A stretch of 64,000 nucleotides of DNA from Pelargonium x hortorum (taxonomy: Eukaryota; Streptophyta; Magnoliopsida; Geraniales; Geraniaceae). A program made the translations under genes and the position numbers. The stretch is taken from assembly GCA_036897525.1 (NCBI GenBank), contig JAYMTJ010000036.1, forward strand, positions 28,087-92,086. The letters are read 5' to 3'. How positions within the stretch are numbered: position 1 is the stretch's first letter; the number at the start of each line of letters is the position of its first letter. A model generated the notes under the pieces. That model did not search any database, was not told the origin of the DNA, and worked only from the letters and a program-made list of their open reading frames with translations. Shown piece by piece: positions 50,700 to 62,313 of this stretch.

Positions 50700-51600
50700 G
50701 AAAGAAGCCTAGCGAGTGTATGCCAAGGGAAGGCCGATCTAGTCGATTACAAATAAGTCAGACTCATACTACATCTATCTAAAAAATGAGTATAAGGAAG
50801 ACCCCTAGTAATAGGAATCTATTATCTATACCTAATTAGTTAGGATAGAGTGACACCGACTAGCAATACCGAGTAAACTATCATTGGGTTTCCTTTACTA
50901 CGATAGCTAAGAGAGTTACCTACAAGAACAAGATTCTCTGAGTTCTGTATTTTATCCATCAATACCTTTAGCTGAGGATTTAGAGTTACTGTTCGGTTGA
51001 CTTATTAGAGAGGGAATCCCTTAAGCTCATAAGTTAAGTTGGGCTAGGATCCCAAAGCTTTTCAAGGGAGAGTGTACCCAGATTTCTTTTGGTGGAGGTG
51101 TTAGAGTTCGATTAGCCTAGTAAGAACAATTAGGATATTTAAGTTGAGCTTGGTAGGCTTAGGGAAGCAGAATTTCTTTGAGTGAAGTATACATAAGCAT
51201 AGGGAATCCCTTACTATGAGTCTATGAGTTATTAGACTGTATTTAACTGCTATTAAGCTAGATCGGAAAGTCCAATCGACTCAAAGGAATTCGAGTGTAC
51301 TCAGTAAGCATACCTTCTTGGATTAGTTCTATTCACCATCATAAGCATTAGACTACAGAATAATTTGAAACAAGGTTTTGTGTTCTACAAAACTACCTCT
51401 ATAATGTTATATCTAAAGGGTTAATTAATATGGGATAACGAAGATTTTAATAAATAAAGGAGCGGACCTACTTACTTGTTGGAAAACCCTGGAAGCTTGC
51501 TTAGAGCTTAGATTAGAAGTGTTCCCTTCTAGATAGACTTTAGACTGGGAATCCCCTTAAACAAGAAAATTTCACTTGAGTTCTATATTCGTTGCTTTAG
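50700..51600. other. G-rich non-coding block
   Basis: The line at 51061 counts 19 G against 8 C. It opens with a word (gtgtatgccaagggaag) shared with the 37 kb island and contains repeat C copy 1. A switch to C/T-rich sequence occurs at about 51.6 kb. Confidence 0.4.
50835..50987 (+). repeat. Repeat family C, copy 1
   Basis: Shares with 59.73-59.88 kb, in the same order, attagttagga (50835), accgac, the exact 18-mer agagttacctacaagaac (50912-50929) and gaggatttagagtt (50974-50987). Flanking words such as agattctct also recur but are not colinear. Confidence 0.5.
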
Positions 51601-52085
51601 ACTGGAAACACAGGAACACAAAAGACACTCTCTTTTTTTTCTGTATCCTGATAGTCATACCTACACTCTTAGCCTGTAGCTCAGTCCTCTTATTTTCATA
51701 CCTAGCTTAATCTCAATCTTAATACCTAAAGCCCTCTATTCTTTTATTTATTAAAGTAAAAAGACTTTTAACTAGAACTAGATACTACTCTAACAAATAG
51801 CAAACACTGAAATTTCTCTCTCGTATCTATATTGCTACTTTACTTTATATGTTACTTATTCTGTTACTTATTCCAAGACCCCTCACTTGATTTTTTTAGT
51901 GCTCTTACCCTTCTACTCCTAGTCAGATGGATCTCTAGTCTTGCTATTCGTTAACTACATTTGAGAACTCGGGGCGCCAAAGGTAAACACCTAATCCCAG
52001 ACTTTCCCCTCTTTAGGCTTTTAGAGTCAGGATTTCCTAGATTCCCTTATTTGCTTTTCAGTCCGATATCTAAGGCTTCCTTTTA
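51601..52085. other. C/T-rich non-coding block
   Basis: The line at 51661 counts 18 C against 5 G. Words (aatcttaatacctaaag, tcatacctag) are shared with 16.5 kb. No gene recognised. Confidence 0.4.
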
Positions 52086-53190
52086 GACGAGTTTTCGGAT
52101 TAGGAAAACAAGCATAAGGTTTCGAAAGAAGGACTTATGGCTTAAAGATTCTCTATTTACGAAGCCCCCAGATAACAAACAAGTAGAACCCGGAGTCAAA
52201 CTCATTTTTTGTTTTCACTTTAATGAATAGGTTGATGGTTGGAGGGACGGAGAAGGACACTCAGTCGCTGTCACACTCAAGCAAGTACATGAAAGCTAGC
52301 TGTCTTTGTTCTAGGAGATATATCCTTCTTATGAAGGAACCTAAATAAACTATGAATTCTATTCTGCCAGCAATAACCCTGACCGGTTTTTTAGAGTGAA
52401 TCTGAACCTTTACCTTGGAAAGAAAGTAACTCTTTGAGGGAGGGTACCCAATATGGTATCGCAAGGGCTGTGTACTAATTACCTCTGTAAACTTTTGATC
52501 TAACCGGTTTCTAATCCCTAATCCAAGGAACAAGATAAATCGAATCCAGAAAATGAACGATTCTAGCACTAACTCTAAAAACATCTCTTGTCAGCCGAAT
52601 TGCTCTTTATAGAATATCCACTAGTTCTAAACTAAGAAGGAACCACAAATATAATAAATAGGACTGACTGCTTTTCTATAGAGGATAGTCTTTATCAGAG
52701 AAAGGATAGTTCTTGGTTGAACATCTCGCGTTATCTTCCCCTGTCGGAGGTAGTCCACTTTTACCCTTAGGAAATTCCTAGATTCAGGGACCTCATCCTC
52801 ACCTCTTAGTACTGTAATAATAAGAATTTAGTAAGGATAATTCCTTTTTAATACGACCCATAGTTGAGTGAGGTAGGCAAAAGTGGGCAAATAAAGGTTA
52901 AAATTAGGTAAATAAAACCCATTTTGTTATTTGCATCCTAGCCGAGTTAAACTCCGGAAGCGTGGGGTAATCTTATCAAGACAAAGGAATGTATCCTATT
53001 TGAGATATCGCAGAGATGAAAGGTTCTATAATACAAGATTTATCTTGGAGGTTTCCAAGTCAAAGAGGAAACAAATCCTTCTTATAAGAGGTGGCGATAG
53101 GTATTCATTTCAACAGATAAAATGAAATAGACTCGTAAAGACAAGTAAGAGACCAAGCTACAAATAGACACTCTTTCTTTTATAGAAAAT
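52086..53190. other. AT-rich non-coding DNA
   Basis: A 107-codon minus-strand frame with an ATG start lies at 52261-52584. Its product begins with a hydrophobic stretch of about 25 residues (FLELVLESFIFWIRFILFLGLG) and is basic afterwards. I recognise no family, and its length is within random expectation. A 64-codon arginine-rich frame at 52931-53125 is also unrecognised. Confidence 0.45.
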
Positions 53191-53567
53191 TCTCCTTCGC
53201 CAATCTTCCTCTAACAGAGATTGGAGTAGCTGAGGTATGATATATATTTTGTTTCTCTATTTTCAAGGAATTTCCACGACTGAAAAGATAAAAAAGGAAT
53301 GACTCTATGAGGATCTAATTAGAGAATAAGTTGAGGAAAATAAAGAAAGGATTCCATCCAAGTCTATAGATTAGGAAAGTCAAAGCTGGCTAGACTTATA
53401 CCAGCCTCAACTATACAGAGTGATTTCATACCTCAAAGAGCTTGCTTATATGGGATTTGAACCAATGACATCAGATAAAAATAGCTTTGCTCTACCAAAG
53501 AAGAAATTGACTTGAAACTGTACTGAATTTCAACTAACAAATAAGAAATGGTTAGGTTCTTATTCGT
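53191..53567 (+). repeat. Repeat family B, copy 2 (about 375 bp, with tRNA-like core)
   Basis: Partner of 35254-35625; see the shared 17-mer and equal spacing given there. Near its start this copy can form a CCAATC/GATTGG stem around ttcctctaacaga, which copy 1 has partly lost. Confidence 0.5.
53448..53506 (-). pseudogene. tRNA-like remnant inside repeat B
   Basis: On the minus strand the D-arm word TTTGGTAGAGCAAAG and T-arm word GTCATTGGTTCAAATCCCAT are clear and near standard spacing. The anticodon region (CTATTTTTATCTG) does not form a stem. The T-stem keeps four of five pairs. Its words resemble the remnant at 15.3 kb more than any one plant isoacceptor I can name. Confidence 0.45.
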
Positions 53568-55222
53568 TCGAGGAGATTCTATCTAAAGCTAAAGATCCAC
53601 AAAATACAAGTCTAACTTCTTAACTACAAATTAAGTAAACTACCCTAAGATTGACTCTTAAATTAAATTGCATAACCTTCCAAAATTTAGAGCAGTACTA
53701 TGAATATACCTGCTCTGACTCGGAATAGGAAACTCCGCGTAATTGCTAACAATTTTAGCTTAACAGGGGTACCCTGAGAACTACCGGTATAGAATTGCTA
53801 ATATAGCTGCAAGATTAACCCAAAAGAGTTCTTCAGTATAATATAGTGGAATGAATGTATGGGTATGATCAAGAGTTTATGTTCCATTTAAATAAAGGTA
53901 AAGGAAGTGCTCGGGGATATCTTTTTCTTTAGAGCCCCCTTTTTTTTTAGGTTTAGTTCTTAGATTTCTTCCCTATTGCCTTTAACCAGAAACGGAGAGG
54001 CTTACTCTTTAACTCCGCGGAGACTGCTCTACTGCAAAAGTATCCAGTAAGACAGACACACTAAATTGAGATCCTTCTTTTATCGACAACTCAAGTCTCT
54101 CCTAAAACCTGAGTAAGAAAGCCTCCAAAGCCCTGAAGTTCATTAAAATTTTTATTATAACTTCCTTGCAACTTTTACTTTATATATGAACTTGCCGGAA
54201 AATTACTAACTGGAATCACCAGCCGAAACCTGATTAGGGGGTTTTATTCCTTTAAAAAAGAGTCCATTTTCAATTCTTTTTTGAGGTCCCTCCATATTAT
54301 TAAGTGCCCCGACTATCCTTGCTATGCTATAGAGAGGAATCGACATCAAGGGGGAAAGGCAGTATGATGATCTAGTAAAGGGACTTTGAACCCCGAGTAC
54401 TTTCTTATTAAAAGAACTTCATTCTACTACTGATCAATTAGAGACTTTTTCTAAGGAGAGATTCAAGTTCTATCGAGGACTAGGGCTCTCGTACAGACCT
54501 CCGTAAGGCTTGGAAGCAGTATATTCTTAATGGCAAAAAAATCCTGTTTTCGTACTAGAGTTTGTCTTAGATTAGAGACCTTCAAAAAGATTTGATTTAA
54601 GTACAGGGGTACCCAGTTGGTTGGAAAAGAGCTTCATTTTCATTACCTAGTAACTAAAGGTATAGTATTAAGTGGCATAGGACCTCTTAGGAATAAAATG
54701 AGATTTCTGAGTCAAAATGTATGTACTCGGGTATCCTGTGGAATTACATATTACTTTATATATAAGGATACCCATAAAAGAGGGCGCTTTTATTTAAATT
54801 AGCGGTTCCTTGTATCTCGAATTCTAAAACAATAGAAACTTTTAAACTACTGAAACAGAATGGATGACCCTTCTTCTTACAAATACCCATTATCCGCAAT
54901 GATAGGGGTGCTTATCAATATGCGAATTAACTAAGAGTCAAGCGTCTGAAGCTCTACAGTGAAAGGACGTAATAGGAGGCGAGTCAAAATTATCTAGTAA
55001 GGACATGTAAGAAGCTTAAGCTTAAAAGACACTTCTTTAAATGCAATAGAAAATCTACGGAAATTTCTGCATGAAAATGCAAAAAGGGTACTCTTTTCTT
55101 TAAATAATGATCTTCAGAAATCCGCGGGGAACAATAAAGTCTGTGTTTGAATTATGTTAGGTCTCAAAAAGAAAGAGTAAGTCCGTCTAAAAGGAGTCTG
55201 GATCTAACTGCATAGTAAAAGC
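53568..55222. other. AT-rich non-coding DNA
   Basis: A T-arm-like word on the minus strand (CTCGGGGTTCAAAGTCC) lies near 54381-54397 without a D-arm. A 61-codon frame at 54617-54802 is unrecognised. Confidence 0.5.
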
Positions 55223-55292
55223 ATATGAACCTTAATGGGTTTCGAACCTTCTGATTTTCATTAATAAGTGCTCAACTAATTCTATTAGTTGT
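55223..55292 (-). pseudogene. tRNA-like remnant, isoacceptor unassigned
   Basis: On the minus strand the D-arm-like word TAGAATTAGTTGAGCAC and T-arm word GAAGGTTCGAAACCC are at tRNA-like spacing, separated by an AT-rich stretch containing TGAAAATCA. An anticodon stem cannot be drawn. The two ends do not pair as an acceptor. Confidence 0.35.
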
Positions 55293-57208
55293 AAAGTATC
55301 CTTTTTTATTCTATTTTCTTGGATCTACTAAAAGTTTAAAATAAAAGGCTTAGTCCAATCAAGAAACACGGCTACCTATACTACTTTACTATAATATAAA
55401 AAAAACTTTCAGCTATGCACTCTTAATAAGAGAAAAGGGTCCCCCTAAAGTAGATTAGATAATCGGCAAGTTTGGTATTACTCCTCAGGCTGTTATAAGA
55501 TTATCAGCCTTATATTACCAGCTCAGTCTGGAACCTTAGCATTTGCCAACACTATATATGTAATAGAAAGCACCCTTATCCACCAGTGTTTGACATATAT
55601 AGAAAATAGGGTTCTATTCTAATACTACGACAGTGTCCCCTAAAGTCTTACTATTTAATTTAGATGTCTTTTTTTTTGGGGGCATAAACCTAGTTGCCAG
55701 TAAACGCAAATTCATAGAAAGATAGAGCGTACTTATAAAGTAACCCGGGCTAGAGCTAATCTCCATACATAGTTATAAACGTCTCGACTTTCATCAGCAT
55801 ACGGATAAGATTTTGATCCCAAAAAGAGGTAGGAACCCTTTAAATTCTTGTAAAATTTACAGATAAAGATTCGGAATAACTCAAATTAGCTATAGAACCA
55901 GCTCCTTTATGAAATTAAGGGTATTCACCTAAAAAACTCTTACTTACTGAGAAATCGGTATAGGGGCGCCTTTACCGTATTTCCTGAAACAGTACCCTAA
56001 ACCAAGTTTGCGCAAATAAGTTCCTTACTCCTTTCCTTACGAGTAAGCTCTTCTGATATATTATATCTAGAGAAGCTTCAACCGCCGTCCGCCTATAAAC
56101 TATAAAAGCCTTTCGCCATTTAGGAGAACTCCTAATGAAAAGTAGGTTCTGTCTCCCCCTAATCAACAAAATGACTCAGTTATTTTGAAACTAAAGCTCG
56201 GAGTAATTCATAGGTTGACCCAAGCCTGTAGTGTTCTGTTGACTCAGCTTTTGAAGTTTTCCATGAACCACTCGTGAGTATTAAGTAACAGTACAATGAA
56301 CCCATGGATTTTCATTAGGTTATGACTTTGAATTTAACAAGAGTTAAGGAAGAGTAAGGTTTTTTAACTTTATTTAAGGATTATTAGACTAAACTTAGAT
56401 TTCTTCTATATAAGCTAATACTCAATCTTAAGGAAAGTTTAGTGTTTCAGAAGAATAAATCCTTCCTCAACTTTTTTATGTTTGAAATATTAATACTCTA
56501 TCCCGTGTTAACTATTCCCTATTTAAGCTTTTATATTCTATTTGAAGGACTCGGGCAGGGATTTTTTGCTTTTTTCTTTTTATCCCCCAACCCAGAATCT
56601 GCAACTTAACTGGTTAAATTTTCCCCTTTTCTTAGTCAAACTATTCTTTCCAGGTTCTTTGAGGGAGATACATAACATATATAAGCAGAGCTCCTTTTAA
56701 TACCTTAAGTAGAAATCTGTGCCTTGAAAAAACTTCTTGTAAATAAAAAGGCTCCTAGTTAACTAACCTGTTTGGAAACTTGAAGTCAGAGGAACACAAA
56801 AGCAACTCCTTAATGGAATTTTTCCAGAAATGGGATAACAAATAAGAAATCGAGGATGAAATAAAACCAACATCAAAATGACTGTCTAGAGTGTCGTTTT
56901 TAGACCTTATACACAAATAAAATTTAACACTTGTGGATTTGAATTGAACTCAGGGTTTCGAGGTATTGTTTATTCCACTTTAACTTGAAAAGCAGACAAC
57001 TAAGAAAATAAAAGGACTTATAAATTAAGGGGTCGTACTTAACTTAATTAAAGTAAGCCCTAAATCTCTGATGAAAGGTAAAAATAAGGAAAAGCAGAGT
57101 ACCAAAGGCCTTGAATGAGGGGAGAAAAAACCTTAAAGTGCTAATTCGTGTTTTCGTGCAATGACCTTAGGGTGGGCTGTTGTTTAATTTAAGTTAAGGT
57201 TGTTCTAT
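55293..57208. other. AT-rich non-coding DNA
   Basis: At 56931-56990 (minus strand) words like AAGTGGAATAAACAA and GAGTTCAATTCAAATCC suggest one more, weaker tRNA remnant. A 65-codon frame at 55972-56169 (minus) is unrecognised. Confidence 0.45.
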
Positions 57209-57305
57209 AAACGATTAAGCATTAACCTTCCTCCGTAAGACTATGGTCGGTAAGATGGACGTACTTATTTTTTCTTATTTTCTATCCTTAGAGATAGGGA
57301 CAAAC
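57209..57305 (+). repeat. Dispersed repeat family A, copy 4
   Basis: Ordered words: attaaccttcctccg, then actatggtcggtaagatgga, then ctatccttagagatagg. The ggtcggtaagatgga core is identical to copy 2. The downstream part is diverged. Confidence 0.5.
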
Positions 57306-59724
57306 TCGAGTCAACTTATTACTAATACAATATAACCTCTTGCTTTCTTTTCTACTCTATTCAACAGGACAGGATCGGGGAAAATTCGTAAGGCACTTTT
57401 AAGTAGGCTTGGAAAAAAATATAATAACGAAGTAAAACACAGACAGGTAAAGTTTTCTTCAGCACAAAACTTAGATTAACTTTAACTACTTCGAGGTCAG
57501 GTCCTGGAAAGGAGACACTTACGGGGAATCCTTTTAGAAAACAAAGTAAATGGGGGGCCTCCTCCTTCTAATTTATAAAAGGGCTTTCGTATTCCGGGAA
57601 TATAAAAAAGGAGAATCTAGTCAATATATTTGTGGAAGACAGCAAGGGGTAGTACTTTGAAGTGTCTATTGTGTAATATTCCGAACCCAAGTCCCAAAAG
57701 AAGGATGAGGAGTGCGCAATTTCGTAACATAAAAACAAAAAATGAATTATACCTAGTATAGGGAAAGGAAGCTTCCAGAAAATGCGTAAGACCTACACCT
57801 TCTCAATCGAGACCAGACCCTAACTTTACCAAAAAGTTTTCAAATTACATTATAGCTGAGACACCTTTCTTCTTATACCCCGTAGCAATTCTAGACTTCG
57901 ATCCAAAGACTCAGGGCCCCTTTATTAAGTTCGAAATACAGCTATACTTGCCTTTTTTGTAGCCCAACTCAACCTCTTAACCCGGATACTTTTCCTTAGA
58001 GCTAGACTTATATTCTGTAGTTCTTATAGGGCCATAAAACTTTCTTTTTGATAGTAAAGCTGTGCATACTGCCACAGATATTTCTATCAATTTTGGTATT
58101 GCAAATAGGGGGCCCGATCCCATGCTATTCTTACAAAAAGTTATCTGTGTATAGTAAGTTAAGCCTGTATATTTACTGCAAAATAAGTAAGTAATATAAT
58201 AAACCCTTAATGAGTAGATTTTGAAACTAGGTCTACCTCTACTGGAATATAAGAAAGATACCCTTTATTATATGTATGCTTTTTTTTGTTACAAGGGAAA
58301 AATCGAAAAGGGGCACTCCTCTTACTTGAAAAGAAAGCTGCTGATTCAGAGCCTCTATACTAAATGACTCCTGTTTAGAATTGAGAAAAGAATATACTTT
58401 AATATGCCTCCTTTACCGAGTATCCCTCTAGAAGTATAGACTCAATTAGGACTTTTAACTCTTCTGGAACAAGTGGTATAAAAACTCCTTAAATATAGGG
58501 CGTTTTCACCCCTTTCAAAATCCCTTTCATAATAAAAAAAAGTATACTCAGTTTTTTAAAGAGGTTAGTGCATATTGTTTATATAGAAAAGTCCCACTAA
58601 ATTTATAAGACTTTATAAGGAGGAGCTCCCCTATAAGTTAGTTTTTTTTCTGTTAGGTAAACGACATTTTTTAAGCTTATGTATTAGAGTCTTCCTCAAG
58701 GTGTTCTCCTTGACTCAAATAGTCCTTGATAGTTTGTGTATGGGTATTGTACCTTTAATGTATTCCTAGAAGACTCTCATTACAAAACTCTTAAAAAGGC
58801 AGTATTTAGTGCCTGTAGTTTGAGAAGAAAAATAAGCGTAATTTCCACCCGAGGAGGAGGAGTCAAACTAATATTTAATAAGTAGGATCCCAACAAGATA
58901 TTTAGGCAGGAGGGAGTAAGAAGATGGACCCCGTCCATAAGGATTAATATCTTATTATTAGGCGACGTAGTTCTCTAAGAACCAGGACAGGTAACAAGAA
59001 TTAAACACCAGAATACTGGACCTTTGACTTCCCTGTTCGTTCCCAAAAGCCCCTTCAAAAAATCCTGTAATATGATTTCTACTTTCCTTTTCTTTTCTTA
59101 AGGCAAGCCACTGGGATTTTTTTGACTTAGTATTATTACGGGTGGTCCTAGAAGTCCTTTTAAGGTTACTGCTTCTGAAAACAAGGAAGCTTTGGTAGAA
59201 AGGGTTCTTGTGATACGTACGACCGGCTGTAATGTAAATAGAGGTCCTTAAAAGCGATTCTTCCGTTTGTAATACCAAATTTTGGAGCCCACCTTAGCTA
59301 GGCTAGCCACAGTACTAACCCGCCACGAGCCTCGCTTGAGTCCTAACCAGCATACCATACCTAGGAGTAGGAGTCTTTCCTGCTATACCTCTTTGTTTGT
59401 TATAGTAAGGGTTTTCTTTGGTCCTTTCCTTTTCTGGAATTCCTTATTAGTGAAACTTATTTATTAACTTAGAATGCCTATAAATAGCGCTAAATAAAAT
59501 GGATATAAGGAGAACAATTATGCCTCATGAATACTTGTCAAATGGATGCCCTACTAAACTAAAGGATTCTTTAGGATACAAATAACTTGTTAAAACCAAT
59601 AAAATTGGGAGTCCCTTCCTAACCCTTAACCAATGCAAAGAAGACATTTAAGCCTCTCCTTTAGCAACAGTAGCTGCAGATCTTGATATGATAAAGTAAA
59701 GATTCTCTAAGATTATGTATCGAT
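57306..59724. other. AT-rich non-coding DNA
   Basis: The 106-codon minus-strand frame at 58958-59278 begins at a TTG, is rich in serine, arginine and lysine, and matches nothing I know. No repeat or tRNA-like element recognised. Confidence 0.5.
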
Positions 59725-59890
59725 CTAGGATTAGTTAGGAAGGATCTGTATTCTGTACCGACAATGTCAAGAGTTACCTACAAGAACTGGTGGATTTATA
59801 GTTAGGTTCAAAGGAAAGAACTCAAACAAATAAAGCTCTGTATCTAGATTGACCGACAGCAAAGAAAAGAGAGGATTTAGAGTTGGTTTT
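59725..59890 (+). repeat. Repeat family C, copy 2
   Basis: Partner of 50835-50987. Carries attagttagga (59732 area), accgac, the 18-mer agagttacctacaagaac (59770-59787) and gaggatttagagtt (59871-59884) in the same order. The last interval is longer here, so this copy has an insertion or the other a deletion. Confidence 0.5.
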
Positions 59891-60899
59891 GTATTCTATA
59901 AGTCCTTCAATTGACCGTGAAAAAAACATTTCGTTAAAAAAAAGGATATACAAAAGCTTTAAGTACCTGCCTTTTACTAGTTTAATCTTAGTTTGACAGT
60001 ATCTAAAATCCTACCTAAACTTAAATGATTGATTTTACTTCCGGAAATCCCGTAATTAGTAAAAACAAACACGTAATGGATAAACATGTGCTTAATCCTA
60101 AACTAAAACCAAAGGAATCGCTTAAATAAAGAAAGAAGTTTTTTTTCTCAATAGAATAAATGTCTGGTACAACTTGAGTAATAATCCAAGACATTCATGC
60201 CATGAAGGGGTGCATTTATGCCAAGTAAGAAATTTGCTCGATAAACAGGGAGGGTTGGGATCGCTTTTTTAGATACTATAATACAAGACTCGAAATTACG
60301 CTATACTAACTTTTATCTAATTACAGTTATAAGTTTACAGGTTTTTGCTTAAGTAAGGTTACTATTATACAACCAACCACGATATTTGATCTCCGTCTTG
60401 ACACCTAACTAGCTTGATGAAAGGCTTCACAACATCCCTGAGGTTTCCGCCGGGTCCTCTACCTTAATTTAAATAAAAAAAGAATATTACTTATACCTAA
60501 GCCAAGGGTTTACACCTTTTTAGTAGCAGCAGTTAGCAAGGAGAATTTAAGGGCTTTCGTAGTAGTAGTAGGAGATCCCCTAGATCCAAATACTAGGCTT
60601 TAACAAGGAGCTCTTTGGGTGGAGTTCAATTCAAAGGGAATAATTGGAGGTTATCCTATACTTGTGTGCCAGATACGTGGGGCTTCTGCTCAACTCTTAA
60701 AAGTGGCTTCTCTCTTGTTTGATATTCAGTACCGGCTTTTTAAAATAAAAAAGAAATTAGTCAAGCTATTTACTCTCATATTGATTCAAGTCGTCCTTTG
60801 AAATTAATTTGTAGTATATCCTAAGCGACAAGGCATTTTATTTTGTATATAGGCATATCAGAGTTCGGTTTTTTTACTCTGAAACAAGGCAAGGCATTA
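59891..60899. other. AT-rich non-coding DNA
   Basis: A 60-codon frame at 60619-60801 is unrecognised. Nothing else seen. Confidence 0.5.
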
Positions 60900-60985
60900 A
60901 AGTCGGTAATATTGACTCGTTATACTTTTCAAGTTCTCCCCCTCTCTAACGATAAACACAGAGAGCAGGAGGAAGTTTACTTAAC
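60900..60985 (+). repeat. Dispersed repeat family A, copy 5
   Basis: Ordered words: agtcggtaatattgac, actttt, gttctcccc, ctctctaacgataaacac and agagagcaggagg. The gataaac-acagagagca words match copy 1 closely; the ttaacctcc part is reduced to cattaa. Confidence 0.45.
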
Positions 60986-60999
60986 TTAACAACTAGAAT

Positions 61000-61700
61000 A
61001 CACTATCAGTACAGGAGCAAAGCCCTCTCTATTAACTGCTTTTTCTATTCCAACTAAGAATATACCCGGTCAAGTGAGGAATCCAACTCTAATGAAAACC
61101 TTCGAAACCATGTCTAATCACTCTATCCTAACCTATCTCTATCAAGCCCAGTCAATAGTACTAACCAACTCTAAGCTTGACTGAACTGAGGAACCTTTCT
61201 TTGTCAGTCGAAACCTATAATTACCACTTGCTCTAATTGAAAAATGGAAACTGATTACCCCTTTAACTCTGAATGCCTGGGTAATCGTACTCTAACTAAC
61301 AAAGAGACTCCTTACACTTGAAAATCCTTAACTTATCTCTTGTCAGCCTAAGGTATTAAGGAATCCGAAGAACTGAATACAGAACTCTAAGACCTTCTAC
61401 TCTTCGCTTTAACCAACACCTAATCCAATCAATCCTTTGAAAGCCGGTAACTCTATAGCTAGCTAATAATTACATGCCTTGAAAGTTCCTTATCTTAGAA
61501 CCAAACTCTAAATCCCAATCTAAGTTTAAGTCTAAGGAACACATCCCTAACCATCTCTAGTAAGAGACCTGTCAATATCAGTCCCAAAGTCAGTCCAAAT
61601 TCCCTTATTTATCAGTCGAAATAGTTGTCTACTATTAGACTAGGGAATATACCTTAAAAAGAGAATACCTAGTTGTACCTGCAAAAGAAGTTAGTTAGAA
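61000..61700. other. C-rich non-coding block (+ strand)
   Basis: The line at 61081 counts 19 C against 3 G. No gene recognised. It is followed after a short spacer by a G-rich block, and some words read as loose inverted counterparts (gaccttctactcttcg here, gaaggctagaaggtc at 61.95 kb). Confidence 0.45.
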
Positions 61701-61799
61701 TCTCCCATTATCAATGTACTGGTTTTTGTTGAAGTTTTCTTGTTAAATAGGTGACCTTGGTTTCCTGGTTGTACGTGCGCATTCCCCGGAATTCATTGG

Positions 61800-62245
61800 T
61801 TTACATTGTTCATGAAAGAAAGTTTGCATAGCGAGCAAAGGCAAGTGATAGAAAGAAGGTTAATGCTAGCCGGTGAAAGATAGTGATGTTAGAGAGACAG
61901 TCGAATGCTAGGGAAGTCCTTAGTGGATTAGTGGAGTTGAAGGCTAGAAGGTCAATAGCGAGTGCAGATGTTGATACTTAGAAACTCTAGTTGAAACACA
62001 TAGCAAGCTGTGAATTGTCGATGGAACCAAGAAGAGGAAAGCTAATGGAACCTAGGTATGAAATCACTCTAAGCGTTGAAGGTATGATCGCAAGGAAGGT
62101 CAATCTAAGCCAAACCAAGTGCAGCTAGCTAAAGGAGAACAGTCGAAAACAAGCTGTAGCTCTGTCTTAAGAAGACACCTAAGCTCTTATGAAGTGGACT
62201 CAGTAAACCCAATCAATCATCTTAATGGTACAAACGGTAAAGGAG
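61800..62245. other. G-rich non-coding block (+ strand)
   Basis: The line at 61861 counts 45% G+C, with 19 G against 8 C. Its vocabulary (gcgagcaaaggcaag, cggtgaaag) resembles the islands at 37 and 48.7 kb. No gene recognised. Confidence 0.45.
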
Positions 62246-62313
62246 TTATCCGATAATCTTGGACAGCATGCCTTTGAAAGCTATCCTTAGCCGGGGCAAG
62301 AAAATGACAAACT

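Noticed and set aside
52261-52584. 107-codon minus-strand frame with a hydrophobic start as a membrane protein
   Set aside because: One hydrophobic run in a T-rich strand is expected by chance; no family recognised.
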